Assembly: GCF_014204915.1 (NCBI RefSeq)
Contig: NZ_JACHMH010000001.1
Coordinates: 806,001-870,000, forward strand
DNA: 64,000 nt
DNA from: Crossiella cryophila
Lineage (GTDB): Bacteria > Actinomycetota > Actinomycetes > Mycobacteriales > Pseudonocardiaceae
Direction of reading: 5' to 3'
Shown: one piece after another, positions 9,165 through 18,029 of the stretch
Layout: every line of letters starts with the position of its first letter
How positions within the stretch are numbered: the first letter of the stretch is position 1
The notes under the pieces: model-generated
Seen by the model: only the letters and a program-made list of their open reading frames with translations
What the model was told of the DNA's origin: nothing
Databases searched by the model: none
Position numbers and translations under genes: made by a program

Positions 9165-10046
9165 TCAGCCGAACAGGGGGCGGAGATGATCAAGGCTCCG
9201 CGCGGTGTCCATCTTCGGTCGCGCGGCCGCGTCGGCGTCGCCCTCGGCCAACGCGGTGTCCTGCTCCAGGACATACCAGCCCTGGTAGCCCGCATCGCGC
9301 AGGAAACGCACGATGCCTGCGATATCCACGTCACCGTCCCCGAGCGGCACGTACAGTCCCTGGCCGACGGCGGTGGCATACGGGAGTTCGCCGTCGCGAA
9401 CCCGTGCCGCCACCTCGGCCCGGACGTCCTTGAGATGCATGTGGCCGATCCGCCCCGCGTGCTCGCGGGCCAGTTCGACCGGATCGGTCCCGCCGATCAG
9501 CAGGTGCCCGGTGTCCAGGCACAGTTGCAGGTCGGAGTCGGCCAGGAACCGCGCCACCTCGGCCTCGCGCTCGATGTGCGTGCCCACGTGCGGGTGCAGC
9601 ACGGTGCGCAGGCCGTGCCGGGCGGCGATGTCGCGGATCCGGCCGGAGACCCGGATGAGGGTGGCCCATTCGGCGTCGGTGAGCGCGGGGCGCTCGTCGT
9701 AGCCGTCCAGGCCGGTGGCCGCGGCCAGCACCAGCACCTCGGCGCCGGTGGCGGCCAGCAGCGCGGCGGTCCGCTCGGCCTCCGCCACTGTGGACTGCTC
9801 GACGGAATCGTCGTGCAGCACCACGGCGAGGAAGCCGCCGATCATGCTCAGCCCGTGGCCGCCGAGCAGTTCGCGCAGCTTGGCCGGGTCGGTGGGCAGG
9901 TACTCGGGCGGGCCGAGTTCGGTCGCGGTCAGGCCCAGTGCGGCCATCTCGCCGAGCACGGTGTCCGCGTCGATCATGTGGCCCCAGCCGGGGACCTCGC
10001 ACACGCCCCAGGAAATGGGGGCGCCTGCCAGCTTCGGCGCGCTCAC
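9165..10046 (-). CDS. iolE: Inosose dehydratase-like TIM-barrel protein (IolE)
   Basis: Sugar phosphate isomerase/epimerase-fold enzyme of 293 residues. It probably dehydrates 2-keto-myo-inositol to trihydroxycyclohexane-1,2-dione, the second step of the pathway. The N-terminus ISWGVCEVPGWGH and ELGPPEYLP are typical of IolE. Metal-binding strands include TVLHPHVGTHIE, LCLDTGHLLIGG and IGHMHLKDV, which supply His and Asp/Glu ligands. GTG at 10046 overlaps the iolG stop (GTGA). The related inosose isomerase IolI shares the fold, so IolI activity cannot be excluded. However, the cluster needs a dehydratase and has no other candidate. Confidence 0.88.
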   Translation of the reverse strand: MSAPKLAGAPISWGVCEVPGWGHMIDADTVLGEMAALGLTATELGPPEYLPTDPAKLRELLGGHGLSMIGGFLAVVLHDDSVEQSTVAEAERTAALLAATGAEVLVLAAATGLDGYDERPALTDAEWATLIRVSGRIRDIAARHGLRTVLHPHVGTHIEREAEVARFLADSDLQLCLDTGHLLIGGTDPVELAREHAGRIGHMHLKDVRAEVAARVRDGELPYATAVGQGLYVPLGDGDVDIAGIVRFLRDAGYQGWYVLEQDTALAEGDADAAARPKMDTARSLDHLRPLFG

Positions 10047-11053
10047 GCGGTCACCGCCGCGTTGGCCAGGCGCACCGGCAGACCGGAGCGGCGGGACTGC
10101 TCGCAGGCCAGCGCGAGTTCCAGGCTGATCAGGCTTTCCCTTGCCGGGGAAGGGTTCTCCGCCTTGCCGGCGACCACGTCCACGAACACCGCCATCTCGT
10201 TGAGGTAGGCGCGGTGGAAGCGCTCGGTGAAGCCGGGGTAGGCGTCCGGGGCGACCTTGGGGCCGTCCGGTTCCAGCGAGGTCAGCGGGGTGCGCGGATC
10301 GACGCCGACGGCCAGGGAGTCCTTGCTGCCGAGCACCTCGATCCGGTGGTCGTAGCCGAGCGCGTCCTGGCGGCCACCGGCCAGCACCGCGTGCGCGCCA
10401 CTGGCGAAGCGCAGCGTGACCACGGCGTTGTCCACGTCGTCGGCCTGCGCGAACGCCTCGTGCACCAGCACCGAGCCGGAGGCGTAGACCTCCACCACCG
10501 GCTCGCCGACCAGCCACGGCACCGCGTCCAGGTCGTGGATCAGCAGGTCGCGGAAGATGCCGCCGGAGGCCGGCAGGTAGCCGAAGTCCGGCGGCTGCGC
10601 GTCGTGGCCGATGGCCCTGGCCAGGTACACGGTGCCCAGCTCACCGGAGCGGATCCGGCGGTGCAACTCGACCACGGCCGGGTCGAACCGGCGCTGGAAG
10701 CCGACCAGCACCTCCACCCCGGCCGACTCGACCTCGGCGACCAGGGCCCGCATGGTGTCCAGGTCACCGGCGATCGGCTTCTCGCACAGGGTGGGGACGC
10801 CGGCGGCGATGGCCCGCCGCAGCATTTCCGGGTGGGTGTCGGTGGGGGTGGCCAGCAGCACCCCGTCGGCCGCGGTCAGCAGCTCGTCGAGGGTGTCCAC
10901 CGCCTTGGCCCGGCCGCCCAGCGCGGCCGCCGAGGCCGCGGCCCGGCCGGGCACCGGGTCGAACAGCACGACCTCGTCGATGGAGGGCAACGTGGCAAGG
11001 TTCGTGGCGTGCATGGTGCCGATACGCCCGACGCCCGCTACTCCGATCCGCAT
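10043..11053 (-). CDS. iolG: myo-inositol 2-dehydrogenase (Gfo/Idh/MocA family)
   Basis: NAD-dependent dehydrogenase of 336 residues oxidising myo-inositol to 2-keto-myo-inositol, the entry step. The Rossmann start is MRIGVAGVGRIGTMHATNL. The EKP motif (CEKPIAG, near residue 92) holds the catalytic-face lysine, and FRDLLIHDLDAVPWL near 170 supplies the conserved Asp/His pair. It is the first gene of the nine-gene operon. The ATG at 11053 has GGAG just upstream and faces the divergent LacI gene across 120 bp containing palindromic sites. Paralogs use scyllo-inositol or glucose; the context favours myo-inositol. Confidence 0.93.
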   Translation of the reverse strand: MRIGVAGVGRIGTMHATNLATLPSIDEVVLFDPVPGRAAASAAALGGRAKAVDTLDELLTAADGVLLATPTDTHPEMLRRAIAAGVPTLCEKPIAGDLDTMRALVAEVESAGVEVLVGFQRRFDPAVVELHRRIRSGELGTVYLARAIGHDAQPPDFGYLPASGGIFRDLLIHDLDAVPWLVGEPVVEVYASGSVLVHEAFAQADDVDNAVVTLRFASGAHAVLAGGRQDALGYDHRIEVLGSKDSLAVGVDPRTPLTSLEPDGPKVAPDAYPGFTERFHRAYLNEMAVFVDVVAGKAENPSPARESLISLELALACEQSRRSGLPVRLANAAVTA

Positions 11054-11089
11054 CCGGGGATCTCCGTCCTGGTCAACGCTACTTTGCGT

Positions 11090-11117
11090 TAGAGCGCTCT
11101 ATTGGTTGGAGCGCGCT
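11090..11117. promoter_or_regulatory. Two palindromic LacI-type operator candidates in the iolG / lacI-family divergent promoter
   Basis: TAGAGCGCTCTA is a perfect 12-bp palindrome at 11090-11101. A second, partly matching site, GGAGCGCGCT, holds the 8-bp palindrome AGCGCGCT at 11110-11117. Both share the GAGCGC half-site with a central CG, the usual layout of LacI/GalR-family operators. They lie between the divergent starts at 11053 and 11174, where a repressor could block both promoters. Binding by the LacI protein at 11174 is inference. Confidence 0.65.
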
Positions 11118-11173
11118 AATGCTGTAGCGTCCGTCCGGCCGGTGTCAAGGGTCACATTCGTCGGGGAGGGTAA

Positions 11174-12184
11174 ATGGGCCGTCCGACCATGGAGGACGTG
11201 GCGGCGCGGGCCGGGGTCTCCCGCGCGCTGGTCTCGCTGGTGATGCGGGGTTCACCCAAGGTCTCCGAGCAGCGGCGGACAGCGGTGCTCAAGGCGGCGG
11301 AGGAACTCGGGTACTCCCCGCACGCGATGGCCCGCTCACTGGCCAGCCGCACCTCCACCGTGCTCGGCGTGATGGTCTCCGACCTGCACAACCCGTTCTT
11401 CGCCGAGGTGGTGGACGGGGTGGACGCGGCCGCGCGGGCCGAGGGCTTCGACCTGATCATCAACACCGGCGGCCGCAGCGCCGCCCGCGAGCGCGGCGCG
11501 CTGACCAGCCTGCTCTCCTTCCGGCCAGCCGGACTGGTGCTGCTCGGCCCGGTGGTCAGCGCGAGCGCGATCGGCGCGGCCGCCGAACAGGTGCCGGTGA
11601 CCCTGGTGTCCCGCTCCTCCCGTCTGTCCACTGTGGACACCGTGAACGACGACGGCGAGGTGGGCTCACTGCTCGCGGTGGACCACCTGGTCGCGTTGGG
11701 ACACCGGCGGATCGTGCACCTCGACGGTGGCGGCGGCTCGCAGTCGGCGTTGCGGCGCCGGGGTTACGAGCTGGCCATGCGGCGGCACGGGCTGAGTGCC
11801 GAGGTGGTGCCCAGCGAGTACACCGACGCCGCCGGCGCCAAGTCCGTGCGCGAGTTCCTCAGCTCCCGCAACGGGAATCCGCTGCCCACCGCGATCGTGG
11901 CTGCCAACGACTACAACGCCATCGGCGCGGTCTCCGCGCTGGAGGAGGCCGGGCTGCGGGTGCCGGAGGACGTCTCGGTCATCGGCTACGACAACTCCGC
12001 GCTCGCCTCGCTCCGGCACGTCTCGCTCACCACCGTGGACCAGCCGCGGATCGAGATGGGGCGGCTGGCCGCCGAGGCCCTGCTGGAACGGGTCCGGCAC
12101 GGCCGCACCAGCCCGGTCCGGCACCTGCTGCACCCGGCCCTGGTGATCCGCTCGACCACCGGTTCTCCCCCAGGAGGTTCCTGA
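11174..12184 (+). CDS. LacI family transcriptional regulator, probable inositol operon repressor
   Basis: DNA-binding regulator of 336 residues. The N-terminal LacI helix-turn-helix reads [22 protein letters not shown], then the hinge [15 protein letters not shown]. The effector-binding core is a periplasmic-binding-protein fold with [44 protein letters not shown] and [12 protein letters not shown]. It diverges from iolG and is followed after one base by the semialdehyde dehydrogenase gene. It is therefore well placed to control both halves of the inositol island through the palindromes at 11090-11117. An inositol-derived inducer is inference. Confidence 0.9.
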   Translation: MGRPTMEDVAARAGVSRALVSLVMRGSPKVSEQRRTAVLKAAEELGYSPHAMARSLASRTSTVLGVMVSDLHNPFFAEVVDGVDAAARAEGFDLIINTGGRSAARERGALTSLLSFRPAGLVLLGPVVSASAIGAAAEQVPVTLVSRSSRLSTVDTVNDDGEVGSLLAVDHLVALGHRRIVHLDGGGGSQSALRRRGYELAMRRHGLSAEVVPSEYTDAAGAKSVREFLSSRNGNPLPTAIVAANDYNAIGAVSALEEAGLRVPEDVSVIGYDNSALASLRHVSLTTVDQPRIEMGRLAAEALLERVRHGRTSPVRHLLHPALVIRSTTGSPPGGS

Positions 12185-12185
12185 C

Positions 12186-13676
12186 ATGTCCCAGCTCGTC
12201 CCGCACTGGATCGACGGCGCCCGCGCTGAGGGCGTCTCCGGCCGCCGCGGCGAGGTGTTCGACCCGGCCACCGGCCAGGTGGCTCGCGAGGTGGTGCTGG
12301 CCGATCAGTCCGATGTGGACACCGTGGTCGCCTCGGCGGTCAAGGCGGCGGCACAGTGGGGCGAGTCCTCGCTGGCCGCGCGGTCCCGGGTGCTGTTCGG
12401 CTTCCGCGAGCTGGTGCACCGGCACCGGGACGAGCTGGCCGCGCTGATCACCGCCGAGCACGGCAAGGTCCTTTCCGACGCCGCCGGTGAGGTGCAGCGC
12501 GGACTGGAGGTGGTCGAGTTCGCCTGCGGCATCCCGCAGCTGCTCAAGGGCGACCATTCCGAGCAGGTCAGCCGGGGGGTGGACGCCTACTCGGCGCGCT
12601 ACCCGCTGGGCGTGGTCGCCGGGATCACCCCGTTCAACTTCCCGGTGATGGTGCCGATGTGGATGTTCCCGATGGCGGTGGCCTGCGGGAACGCCTTCGT
12701 GCTCAAGCCGTCCGAGCGGGACCCGTCCGCGGCGGTGCGGCTGGCCGAGCTGTTCACCGAAGCGGGCCTGCCCGACGGGGTGCTCAACGTGCTGCAGGGC
12801 GACGCGACCGCGGTGAACGCGCTGCTGGACCACCCGGACGTGGCCGCGGTGTCCTTCGTGGGCTCGACCCCGATCGCCCGGCACGTGTACGCCCGCGGCA
12901 CCGCCAGTGGCAAGCGGGTGCAGGCACTGGGCGGGGCGAAGAACCACATGGTGGTGCTGCCGGACGCCGACCTGGACGTGGCCGCGGACGCCGCGATCAA
13001 CGCCGGGTTCGGCTCGGCCGGTGAGCGGTGCATGGCGATCTCGGTGGTGGTCGCGGTCGGCGACGTGGGCGACCGCCTCGTGCCCGCGATCGCCGGGCGG
13101 ATGGCCGGACTGGTCACCGGACCGGGCACGGACCCGAAGTCGCAGATGGGGCCGCTGGTCACCGGGGTGCACCGGGACCGGGTGCAGTCCTATGTGGACG
13201 CCGGGGTCGAGCAGGGCGCCGAGCTGGTGGTGGACGGGCGCGGGTTCGCCCCGGCCGGTCACGAGGACGGGTTCTGGCTGGCGCCAACGCTGTTCGACCG
13301 GGTGGACGCGGAGATGTCGATCTACACCGACGAGATCTTCGGGCCGGTGCTCTCGGTGGTGCGGGTGCCCACCTTCGAGGCGGCGGTGGAACTGGTCAAC
13401 GCCAACCAGTACGGCAACGGGACCGCCGTGTTCACCGCGGACGGCCTGGCCGCGCGGGAGTACCAGCGGCGGGTGCAGGTGGGCATGGTCGGCATCAACG
13501 TGCCGATCCCGGTGCCGATGGCCTACTACAGCTTCGGGGGCTGGAAGGACTCGCTGTTCGGGGACACCCACGTGCACGGGGCGGACGGGGTGAAGTTCTA
13601 CACCCGGCTCAAGGCGGTCACCGCACGGTGGCCGAGGGAGTCCGGGATCGATCTGGGTTTCCCCACTCACGGCTGA
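12186..13676 (+). CDS. mmsA: CoA-acylating methylmalonate/malonate-semialdehyde dehydrogenase (MmsA/IolA)
   Basis: NAD- and CoA-dependent aldehyde dehydrogenase of 496 residues. In inositol catabolism it converts malonate semialdehyde to acetyl-CoA and CO2. It also accepts methylmalonate semialdehyde from valine. Visible motifs are [34 protein letters not shown], and the catalytic Cys282 in [12 protein letters not shown], a sequence specific to the CoA-acylating subfamily. The start ATG has a strong AGGAGG at 12173-12178 inside the end of the LacI gene. A hairpin at 13687-13718 closes the transcript. Confidence 0.94.
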   Translation: MSQLVPHWIDGARAEGVSGRRGEVFDPATGQVAREVVLADQSDVDTVVASAVKAAAQWGESSLAARSRVLFGFRELVHRHRDELAALITAEHGKVLSDAAGEVQRGLEVVEFACGIPQLLKGDHSEQVSRGVDAYSARYPLGVVAGITPFNFPVMVPMWMFPMAVACGNAFVLKPSERDPSAAVRLAELFTEAGLPDGVLNVLQGDATAVNALLDHPDVAAVSFVGSTPIARHVYARGTASGKRVQALGGAKNHMVVLPDADLDVAADAAINAGFGSAGERCMAISVVVAVGDVGDRLVPAIAGRMAGLVTGPGTDPKSQMGPLVTGVHRDRVQSYVDAGVEQGAELVVDGRGFAPAGHEDGFWLAPTLFDRVDAEMSIYTDEIFGPVLSVVRVPTFEAAVELVNANQYGNGTAVFTADGLAAREYQRRVQVGMVGINVPIPVPMAYYSFGGWKDSLFGDTHVHGADGVKFYTRLKAVTARWPRESGIDLGFPTHG

Positions 13677-13686
13677 GGCTGGTTGA

Positions 13687-13718
13687 CCCGTTTCCCCTTG
13701 CGCGCCAGGGGAAACGGG
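13687..13718. terminator. Bidirectional hairpin terminator between convergent genes
   Basis: CCCGTTTCCCC (13687-13697) pairs with GGGGAAACGGG (13708-13718) over a 10-base loop. It sits between the mmsA stop at 13676 and the convergent stop at 13727, so it can terminate both transcripts. Confidence 0.75.
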
Positions 13719-13726
13719 CCGTCACC

Positions 13727-14278
13727 TCACTTGCCGGTGGCGGACCGGGTGGTGGCCGAGGGCGGCGGGGTGACGACCGTGGTGCCCGGCGGCGGCGGAC
13801 TGGTGATGAGCGAGGTCGGCCGGGTGGTGCCCGGCGGCGGCGGGCTCGTGATGAGCGAGGTCGGGCGGGTGGTCCCCGGCGGGGGCGGGCTGGTCGGGAC
13901 GAGCAGCGAGGTCGGGCGGGTGGTGCCCGGCGGCGGTGGCACGGTCGGGCAGGCGCTCGGCATGGGCTCGAGCATCGAGCCGGGCCGATCGCAGGACGGC
14001 GTCGGCTCCGGGCGCTGCACGGAATCGGTGACACTGGCGGGCTGCACGTTCTCCCCGCCGCCGAAGCCGCCGGCCAGCGCGGTGGCGCCGAAGCCCACCG
14101 TCAGCACCCCGGCCATCACGCCGGTGGTGAGCAGCACCCGGCCCCGCAGCAGGCTGCGCTTGGCCGAGGCCAGCACGGTCTCTGGCTCCTTGGTCATGAT
14201 TGGTTCCTCTCCCAGTGCCCTGGCCAGCAGTGTGCGGGCCTCGGCACATTCCAGTTCGGACAGTTCGTGATGGCTCAT
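13727..14278 (-). CDS. Proline-rich single-pass membrane protein partnered with the SigE-family sigma factor
   Basis: A protein of 183 residues with three parts. The short cytosolic segment (about residues 1-45) is acidic and polar. One membrane helix (GVMAGVLTVGFGATALAGGF) follows at about 50-70. The exported tail consists mostly of a tandem repeat of PPPPGTTRPTS, about four copies. The ATG at 14278 overlaps the sigma factor stop (ATGA), so the two are co-translated. In many SigE-family loci the second gene is a membrane anti-sigma factor. Here no zinc-binding anti-sigma motif is visible, so regulation of the sigma factor is inference. The tail could span or contact the cell wall. No enzyme domain is recognised. 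Confidence 0.8.
   Translation of the reverse strand: MSHHELSELECAEARTLLARALGEEPIMTKEPETVLASAKRSLLRGRVLLTTGVMAGVLTVGFGATALAGGFGGGENVQPASVTDSVQRPEPTPSCDRPGSMLEPMPSACPTVPPPPGTTRPTSLLVPTSPPPPGTTRPTSLITSPPPPGTTRPTSLITSPPPPGTTVVTPPPSATTRSATGK
13779..13943. repeat. Tandem 45/51-bp coding repeat
   Basis: Units begin with GTGGTGCCCGG or GTGGTCCCCGG at 13779, 13824, 13869 and 13920 on the plus strand. They are 45, 45 and 51 bp long, followed by a partial unit. They encode the PPPPGTTRPTS repeats of the minus-strand membrane protein. The near-identical DNA of the units suggests recent unit duplication, and copy number may vary between strains. Confidence 0.8.
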
Positions 14279-14775
14279 CGCCCTGCCTCCAGCACGAGAT
14301 AGCCGGATAACGACTTTCGGAGCGCGGCCAAACCCTTGGCCGACTGACTCTTCACGGTCCCCTCGGAACAGCCGAGGAGCCGAGCCACCTCCTGCACCGG
14401 GAGGTCCTCCCAGAATCGCAGCACCACCACGGCACGCTGGCGTTTCGGCAGCGCGGCCAGCGCCCGCCGGACATCCAGCGCGTCGTCGGCGCCCGATTCG
14501 GGGATGGGGAGGTCCGGCAGTTCGGCGGTGACCTTCTCCCGCCGCCAGAACCGGCGGGACTCGTCGATCGCGGTGCGCACCAGGACCTGCCGCGCGTAGG
14601 CCTCCACGGCCCCGTGCAGCTCGACCCGCCGCCACGCCTTGTACAGCTTGATCAGCGCGGTCTGGGTCAGGTCCTCGGCACGGTGCCAGTCGCCGCACAG
14701 CAGGAACGCGGTCCGGCGCAGGGCCGGTCCGCGGGCGCGGACGAATTCGACGAACTCGGCGTTGCGATCCGCCAA
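14275..14775 (-). CDS. SigE-family ECF RNA polymerase sigma factor
   Basis: Sigma-70 family factor of 166 residues with only regions 2 and 4. Region 2 includes LRRTAFLLCGDWHRAEDLTQTALIKLYKAWRRV. Region 4 includes LPKRQRAVVVLRFWEDLPVQEVARLLGCSEGTVKSQSAKGLAALR, with the helix-turn-helix at its end. The pattern is that of the actinobacterial SigE family (TIGR02983 type). The start is TTG at 14775, preceded by GGAGGAGG. It is translationally coupled to the downstream proline-rich membrane protein, and a possible self-recognised promoter lies at 14802-14830. Confidence 0.92.
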   Translation of the reverse strand: MADRNAEFVEFVRARGPALRRTAFLLCGDWHRAEDLTQTALIKLYKAWRRVELHGAVEAYARQVLVRTAIDESRRFWRREKVTAELPDLPIPESGADDALDVRRALAALPKRQRAVVVLRFWEDLPVQEVARLLGCSEGTVKSQSAKGLAALRKSLSGYLVLEAGR

Positions 14776-14801
14776 GGGGACCTCCTCCCGGTCTACCCCT
14801 G

Positions 14802-14830
14802 TGTACGAGGTGGACCGGGAGGGAGGTTGC
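14802..14830 (-). promoter_or_regulatory. Candidate ECF-type promoter of the sigma factor gene
   Basis: Read on the minus strand, GCAACC (14830-14825) is followed after 17 bases by CGTACA (14807-14802), about 27 bases before the TTG start. An AAC-containing -35 and a CGT-containing -10 are typical of ECF promoters, so the gene may be autoregulated. This is pattern matching, not proof. Confidence 0.45.
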
Positions 14831-14837
14831 CTCGATC

Positions 14838-14864
14838 GGCGATTTAGCTGGGGGACTAAACGCC
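14838..14864 (-). terminator. Hairpin at the 3' end of tctA
   Basis: GGCGATTTAG (14838-14847) pairs with CTAAACGCC (14856-14864) apart from one bulged base, with an 8-base loop. The right arm includes the tctA stop codon. It would end the tctCBA transcript just before the sigma factor promoter. Confidence 0.5.
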
Positions 14865-16391
14865 AACCGAATCGCGATCGGACTGTTCCCGCTGGTCGTG
14901 GGAGGGGCGACGGCGCTTCCGGAGCAGCGCGCCCACCAGCGGAGCGAACAGGATCGCGGCCACCACCAGGTAGACGGTGATGGAGAAGGGGGTGTTGACC
15001 AGCCCGGTGACGTCGCCGTCACTGAGCTGCAGGGCCCGGCGCATCTGCAGTTCGGCGGCCGGGCCGAGGATGACGCCGAGCACCGCGGGCAGCACCGGCA
15101 GGCCGTAGCGCCGCATGGCGAAGCCGAGCAGGCCGATGATGAACAGGACCACCAGGTCCAGCACGTCGCCGCTGACCGCGTAGGCGCCGACGCTGGCGAA
15201 GAACAGGATGCCCGCGTACAGGTACGGCCGAGGGATGCGCAGCAGCTTGGCCCAGATCGGGGCCAGCGGCAGGTTCAGCACCAGCAGCAGCACACTGCCG
15301 ATGAACAGGCTCGCGATCAGCGCCCAGACCAGCGTGGACTCCCGCTGGAACAGCAGCGGCCCCGGCTGGATGCCGTACTGCTGGAAGGCGGCCAGCATCA
15401 CCGCGGCGGTGGCCGTGGTGGGCAGGCCGAGGGTGAGCATCGAGGTCAGCGTGCCCGCGGCGGAGGCACTCGCGGTGGCCTCCGGTCCGGCCACGCCCTC
15501 GATCGCGCCCTTGCCCCACTCGTCCTTGTGCTTGGACAGCCTCCGCTCCGCGGCATAGGAGAGGAAGGTCGGGATCTCCGCGCCACCGGCCGGGATCGCG
15601 CCGAAGGGGAACCCGATCAGCGGCCCGCGCAGCCACGGCTTCCAGGACCGGCGCACGTCCTCCTTGCCCAGCCAGGGCCGTCCGACCGGGATCGGCAGGG
15701 CGGGTTTGCTGCGCATGTGCGCGGCCACCCACAGCGACTCGCCGATGGCGAACAGGCCGACCGCGACCACCACCACCTCGATGCCGTCGTTGAGGTGCAG
15801 CAACCCGAAGGTGAGCCGTTGCTGCCCGGTCATCTCGTCCAGGCCGACCAGCCCGATGGACAACCCGATGAGCAGCGAGGCGAAACCGCGGATCCGGGAC
15901 TTGCCCAGGATCGAGGTGACCGCGATGAAGGCCAGCACCATGACCGCGAAGTAGTCCGGCGCGCCGATGTCCACCGCCAGGCTGGCCACCAGCGGCGCCA
16001 GCAGCACCAGGAACATGGTGCCGACGATGCCGCCGATGAAGTGCCCGATGGCCGCGGCGGCCAGCGCCTGGGAGCCACGACCGTTGCGCGCCATCGGGTT
16101 TCCCTCGATCGCGGTCACCACGGCCGCGGTCTCCCCCGGCGTGTTGAGCAGGATCGAGGTGGTGGAGCCGCCGTACATGCCGCCGTAGTAGATGCCGGCG
16201 AACATGATGAACGCGCCGGTCGGGTCCAGGCCGTAGGTCACCGGCAGCAGCAGGGCCACCGCCATCGCCGGGCCGATGCCGGGCAGCACGCCGATCGCGG
16301 TGCCCAGCAGCACGCCGATCACCGCGTACAGCAGGTTCATCGGGGTCAGCGCGGTGCCGAAACCGTCGATCAGATGGGCCAGCGCGTCCAT
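14856..16391 (-). CDS. tctA: Tripartite tricarboxylate transporter large permease (TctA)
   Basis: Large membrane subunit (511 residues, about 11-12 helices) of a tripartite tricarboxylate transporter, a secondary importer that works with an extracellular binding protein. Family motifs are [28 protein letters not shown] near residue 30 and [20 protein letters not shown] near 70. The mirrored second half contains [20 protein letters not shown]. It lies one base after tctB. The substrate may be citrate or another carboxylate; the neighbouring CitA/CitB-like two-component system supports this class. Confidence 0.94.
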   Translation of the reverse strand: MDALAHLIDGFGTALTPMNLLYAVIGVLLGTAIGVLPGIGPAMAVALLLPVTYGLDPTGAFIMFAGIYYGGMYGGSTTSILLNTPGETAAVVTAIEGNPMARNGRGSQALAAAAIGHFIGGIVGTMFLVLLAPLVASLAVDIGAPDYFAVMVLAFIAVTSILGKSRIRGFASLLIGLSIGLVGLDEMTGQQRLTFGLLHLNDGIEVVVVAVGLFAIGESLWVAAHMRSKPALPIPVGRPWLGKEDVRRSWKPWLRGPLIGFPFGAIPAGGAEIPTFLSYAAERRLSKHKDEWGKGAIEGVAGPEATASASAAGTLTSMLTLGLPTTATAAVMLAAFQQYGIQPGPLLFQRESTLVWALIASLFIGSVLLLVLNLPLAPIWAKLLRIPRPYLYAGILFFASVGAYAVSGDVLDLVVLFIIGLLGFAMRRYGLPVLPAVLGVILGPAAELQMRRALQLSDGDVTGLVNTPFSITVYLVVAAILFAPLVGALLRKRRRPSHDQREQSDRDSVGV

Positions 16392-16392
16392 G

Positions 16393-16914
16393 TCAGAGCA
16401 CCCCAGTCAGCGGCCCACCCGGCAGTGACACGCCGAGCAGGGAGTTGAACACCAGGTAGGTCGCGATGGACAGCCCGGCCGCGACCAGCGGATCGCGCAC
16501 GTAATTCCGGCTGCCCAGCGCGTAGGCCGCGCCCCAGAACAGCACCATGCCCGACAGCGGGAAGCCGACCAGGTTGATCAGCACCACGTTGGCCAGGAAG
16601 GCCGCCGCGAGCTGGGCCACCACCCGCCAGTCCGCCGGCGCGTCCAGATCGACGTCCTCACCGGCCTCGGCCTCACCGCGGCCACCCCGCAGCACGTCCC
16701 TGGCCAGCAGCCCGGCCACCAGCACCAGAGCGCCGCCGACCAGGTAGGGCACCAGTTCCGGGCCGACCGGGCCGCGCTGGGCGAAGTTGGCCGGGATGCG
16801 GATCGCGTCGACCAGGACGAGCACGCCCAGGGCCAGCAGCAGCACGCAGATGCCGAGTTCGGACCGTTCCTTCAGCCAGGCCAGCGCCGAGCGCCCCTGC
16901 ACCTGCTCACTCAC
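16393..16914 (-). CDS. tctB: Tripartite tricarboxylate transporter small permease (TctB)
   Basis: Small membrane subunit of 173 residues with four hydrophobic helices: [58 protein letters not shown] and [21 protein letters not shown] charged cytoplasmic loop separates the second and third. The GTG start at 16914 overlaps the tctC stop (GTGA). Poor sequence conservation is normal for TctB; the assignment rests on topology, length and position between tctC and tctA. Confidence 0.9.
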   Translation of the reverse strand: MSEQVQGRSALAWLKERSELGICVLLLALGVLVLVDAIRIPANFAQRGPVGPELVPYLVGGALVLVAGLLARDVLRGGRGEAEAGEDVDLDAPADWRVVAQLAAAFLANVVLINLVGFPLSGMVLFWGAAYALGSRNYVRDPLVAAGLSIATYLVFNSLLGVSLPGGPLTGVL

Positions 16915-17897
16915 GCGAGACCCAACTCCTTCAGCACATCGGCCACCCGCTTGCTCTCCGCGGCCAGGAACTCGCCGAACTTCGCCCCCGGCAGGAAGGC
17001 GTCGGTCCAGCCGTTGCGCTTGACCGCCTCCTGCCACTGCGGGGAGTCGTGCAGCTTCTGGAACAGCTCGACCAGCCGGGTGCGCTCGGCGTCGGAGAGG
17101 CCGGGCGGGGCGACCATGCCGCGCCAGTTGGTGAAGGTCACCGGCACGCCTGCCTCGGACAGGGTTGGCGCGTCGATGTCCTTGATTCGGTTCGCCCCGG
17201 TGACCGCGAGCACCCGCAGCTCACCGGCCTTGACCTGGTCCACGTACTCGCCGACGCCGGAAACCCCGAAGTGGATCTTGCCGCCGAGCACCGAGGAGAG
17301 CAGTTCGCCGCCGCCGTCGTAGGGGATGTAGCTGACCCGTTTGGGTTCCAGGCCGACGGCCTTGGCCATCAGCATGGGGGCCAGGTGGTCCGGGCCGCCG
17401 GGGCTGGAGCCGCCGCCGACGGTGACCGCGCCTGGGTTGGCCTTCCAGGCCGCGACCAGGTCGCCGATGGTGCGGTACGGGGAGTTCTTGCCGACCACGA
17501 CGATGTCGGGTTCCTCGGTCAGCTTGGCGATCGGGGTGGTCTCGGCCAGGGAGTTCGGCGACTTGTTGGTGAACACGCTGCCCACCACGCCCAGGCCCAT
17601 GGACATCACCAGGCGCTGGTTGCCGGTCTCGGCCACGGTGCGGCCGAGACCGACCGTGCCACCCGCGCCGGGCAGGTTGAACACCTCGGCGTTGCGGGTC
17701 AGCTCGACCTCGTCCATGGCCTTGGCCGCGGTGCGCGCGGTGACGTCGTAGCCGCCGCCGGGCGCGTTGGGCACCAGCAGCCGCAGGCCCCGCAGCGGAC
17801 CGGTGGCGTCGCCGCCGGCGCCGGAGGTGAACAGCGGTGGCACGACCAGCGTCGCGGCCACCGCGGCCAGCCCCGCCAGCCAGTTGCGGATCGGCAT
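16911..17897 (-). CDS. tctC: Tripartite tricarboxylate transporter substrate-binding protein (TctC)
   Basis: Extracellular binding protein of 328 residues in the Bug/TctC family. The N-terminal signal peptide (NWLAGLAAVAATLVVPPLF) has no lipobox. The mature part shows LRLLVPNAPGGGYDVTARTAAKAM, NLPGAGGTVGLGRTVAE and the domain-2 signature VTVGGGSSPGGPDHLAPML. The ATG at 17897 has GAGGAGG upstream. It is the first gene of tctCBA and diverges from the sensor kinase gene; the 132 bp between them hold both promoters. Confidence 0.93.
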   Translation of the reverse strand: MPIRNWLAGLAAVAATLVVPPLFTSGAGGDATGPLRGLRLLVPNAPGGGYDVTARTAAKAMDEVELTRNAEVFNLPGAGGTVGLGRTVAETGNQRLVMSMGLGVVGSVFTNKSPNSLAETTPIAKLTEEPDIVVVGKNSPYRTIGDLVAAWKANPGAVTVGGGSSPGGPDHLAPMLMAKAVGLEPKRVSYIPYDGGGELLSSVLGGKIHFGVSGVGEYVDQVKAGELRVLAVTGANRIKDIDAPTLSEAGVPVTFTNWRGMVAPPGLSDAERTRLVELFQKLHDSPQWQEAVKRNGWTDAFLPGAKFGEFLAAESKRVADVLKELGLA

Positions 17898-18029
17898 CGA
17901 TCCTCGCCTCCTCGTCTCGCAGTGAGCTAAGCCATAGTGACCACTTACGCTGAAAACCGTGTTCTTGCGTCCGCAGCGTTCGTTGTGGTCGTTGTGTTCA
18001 CGCGATAGAGGCACGAGGAGGTGCGCGGC

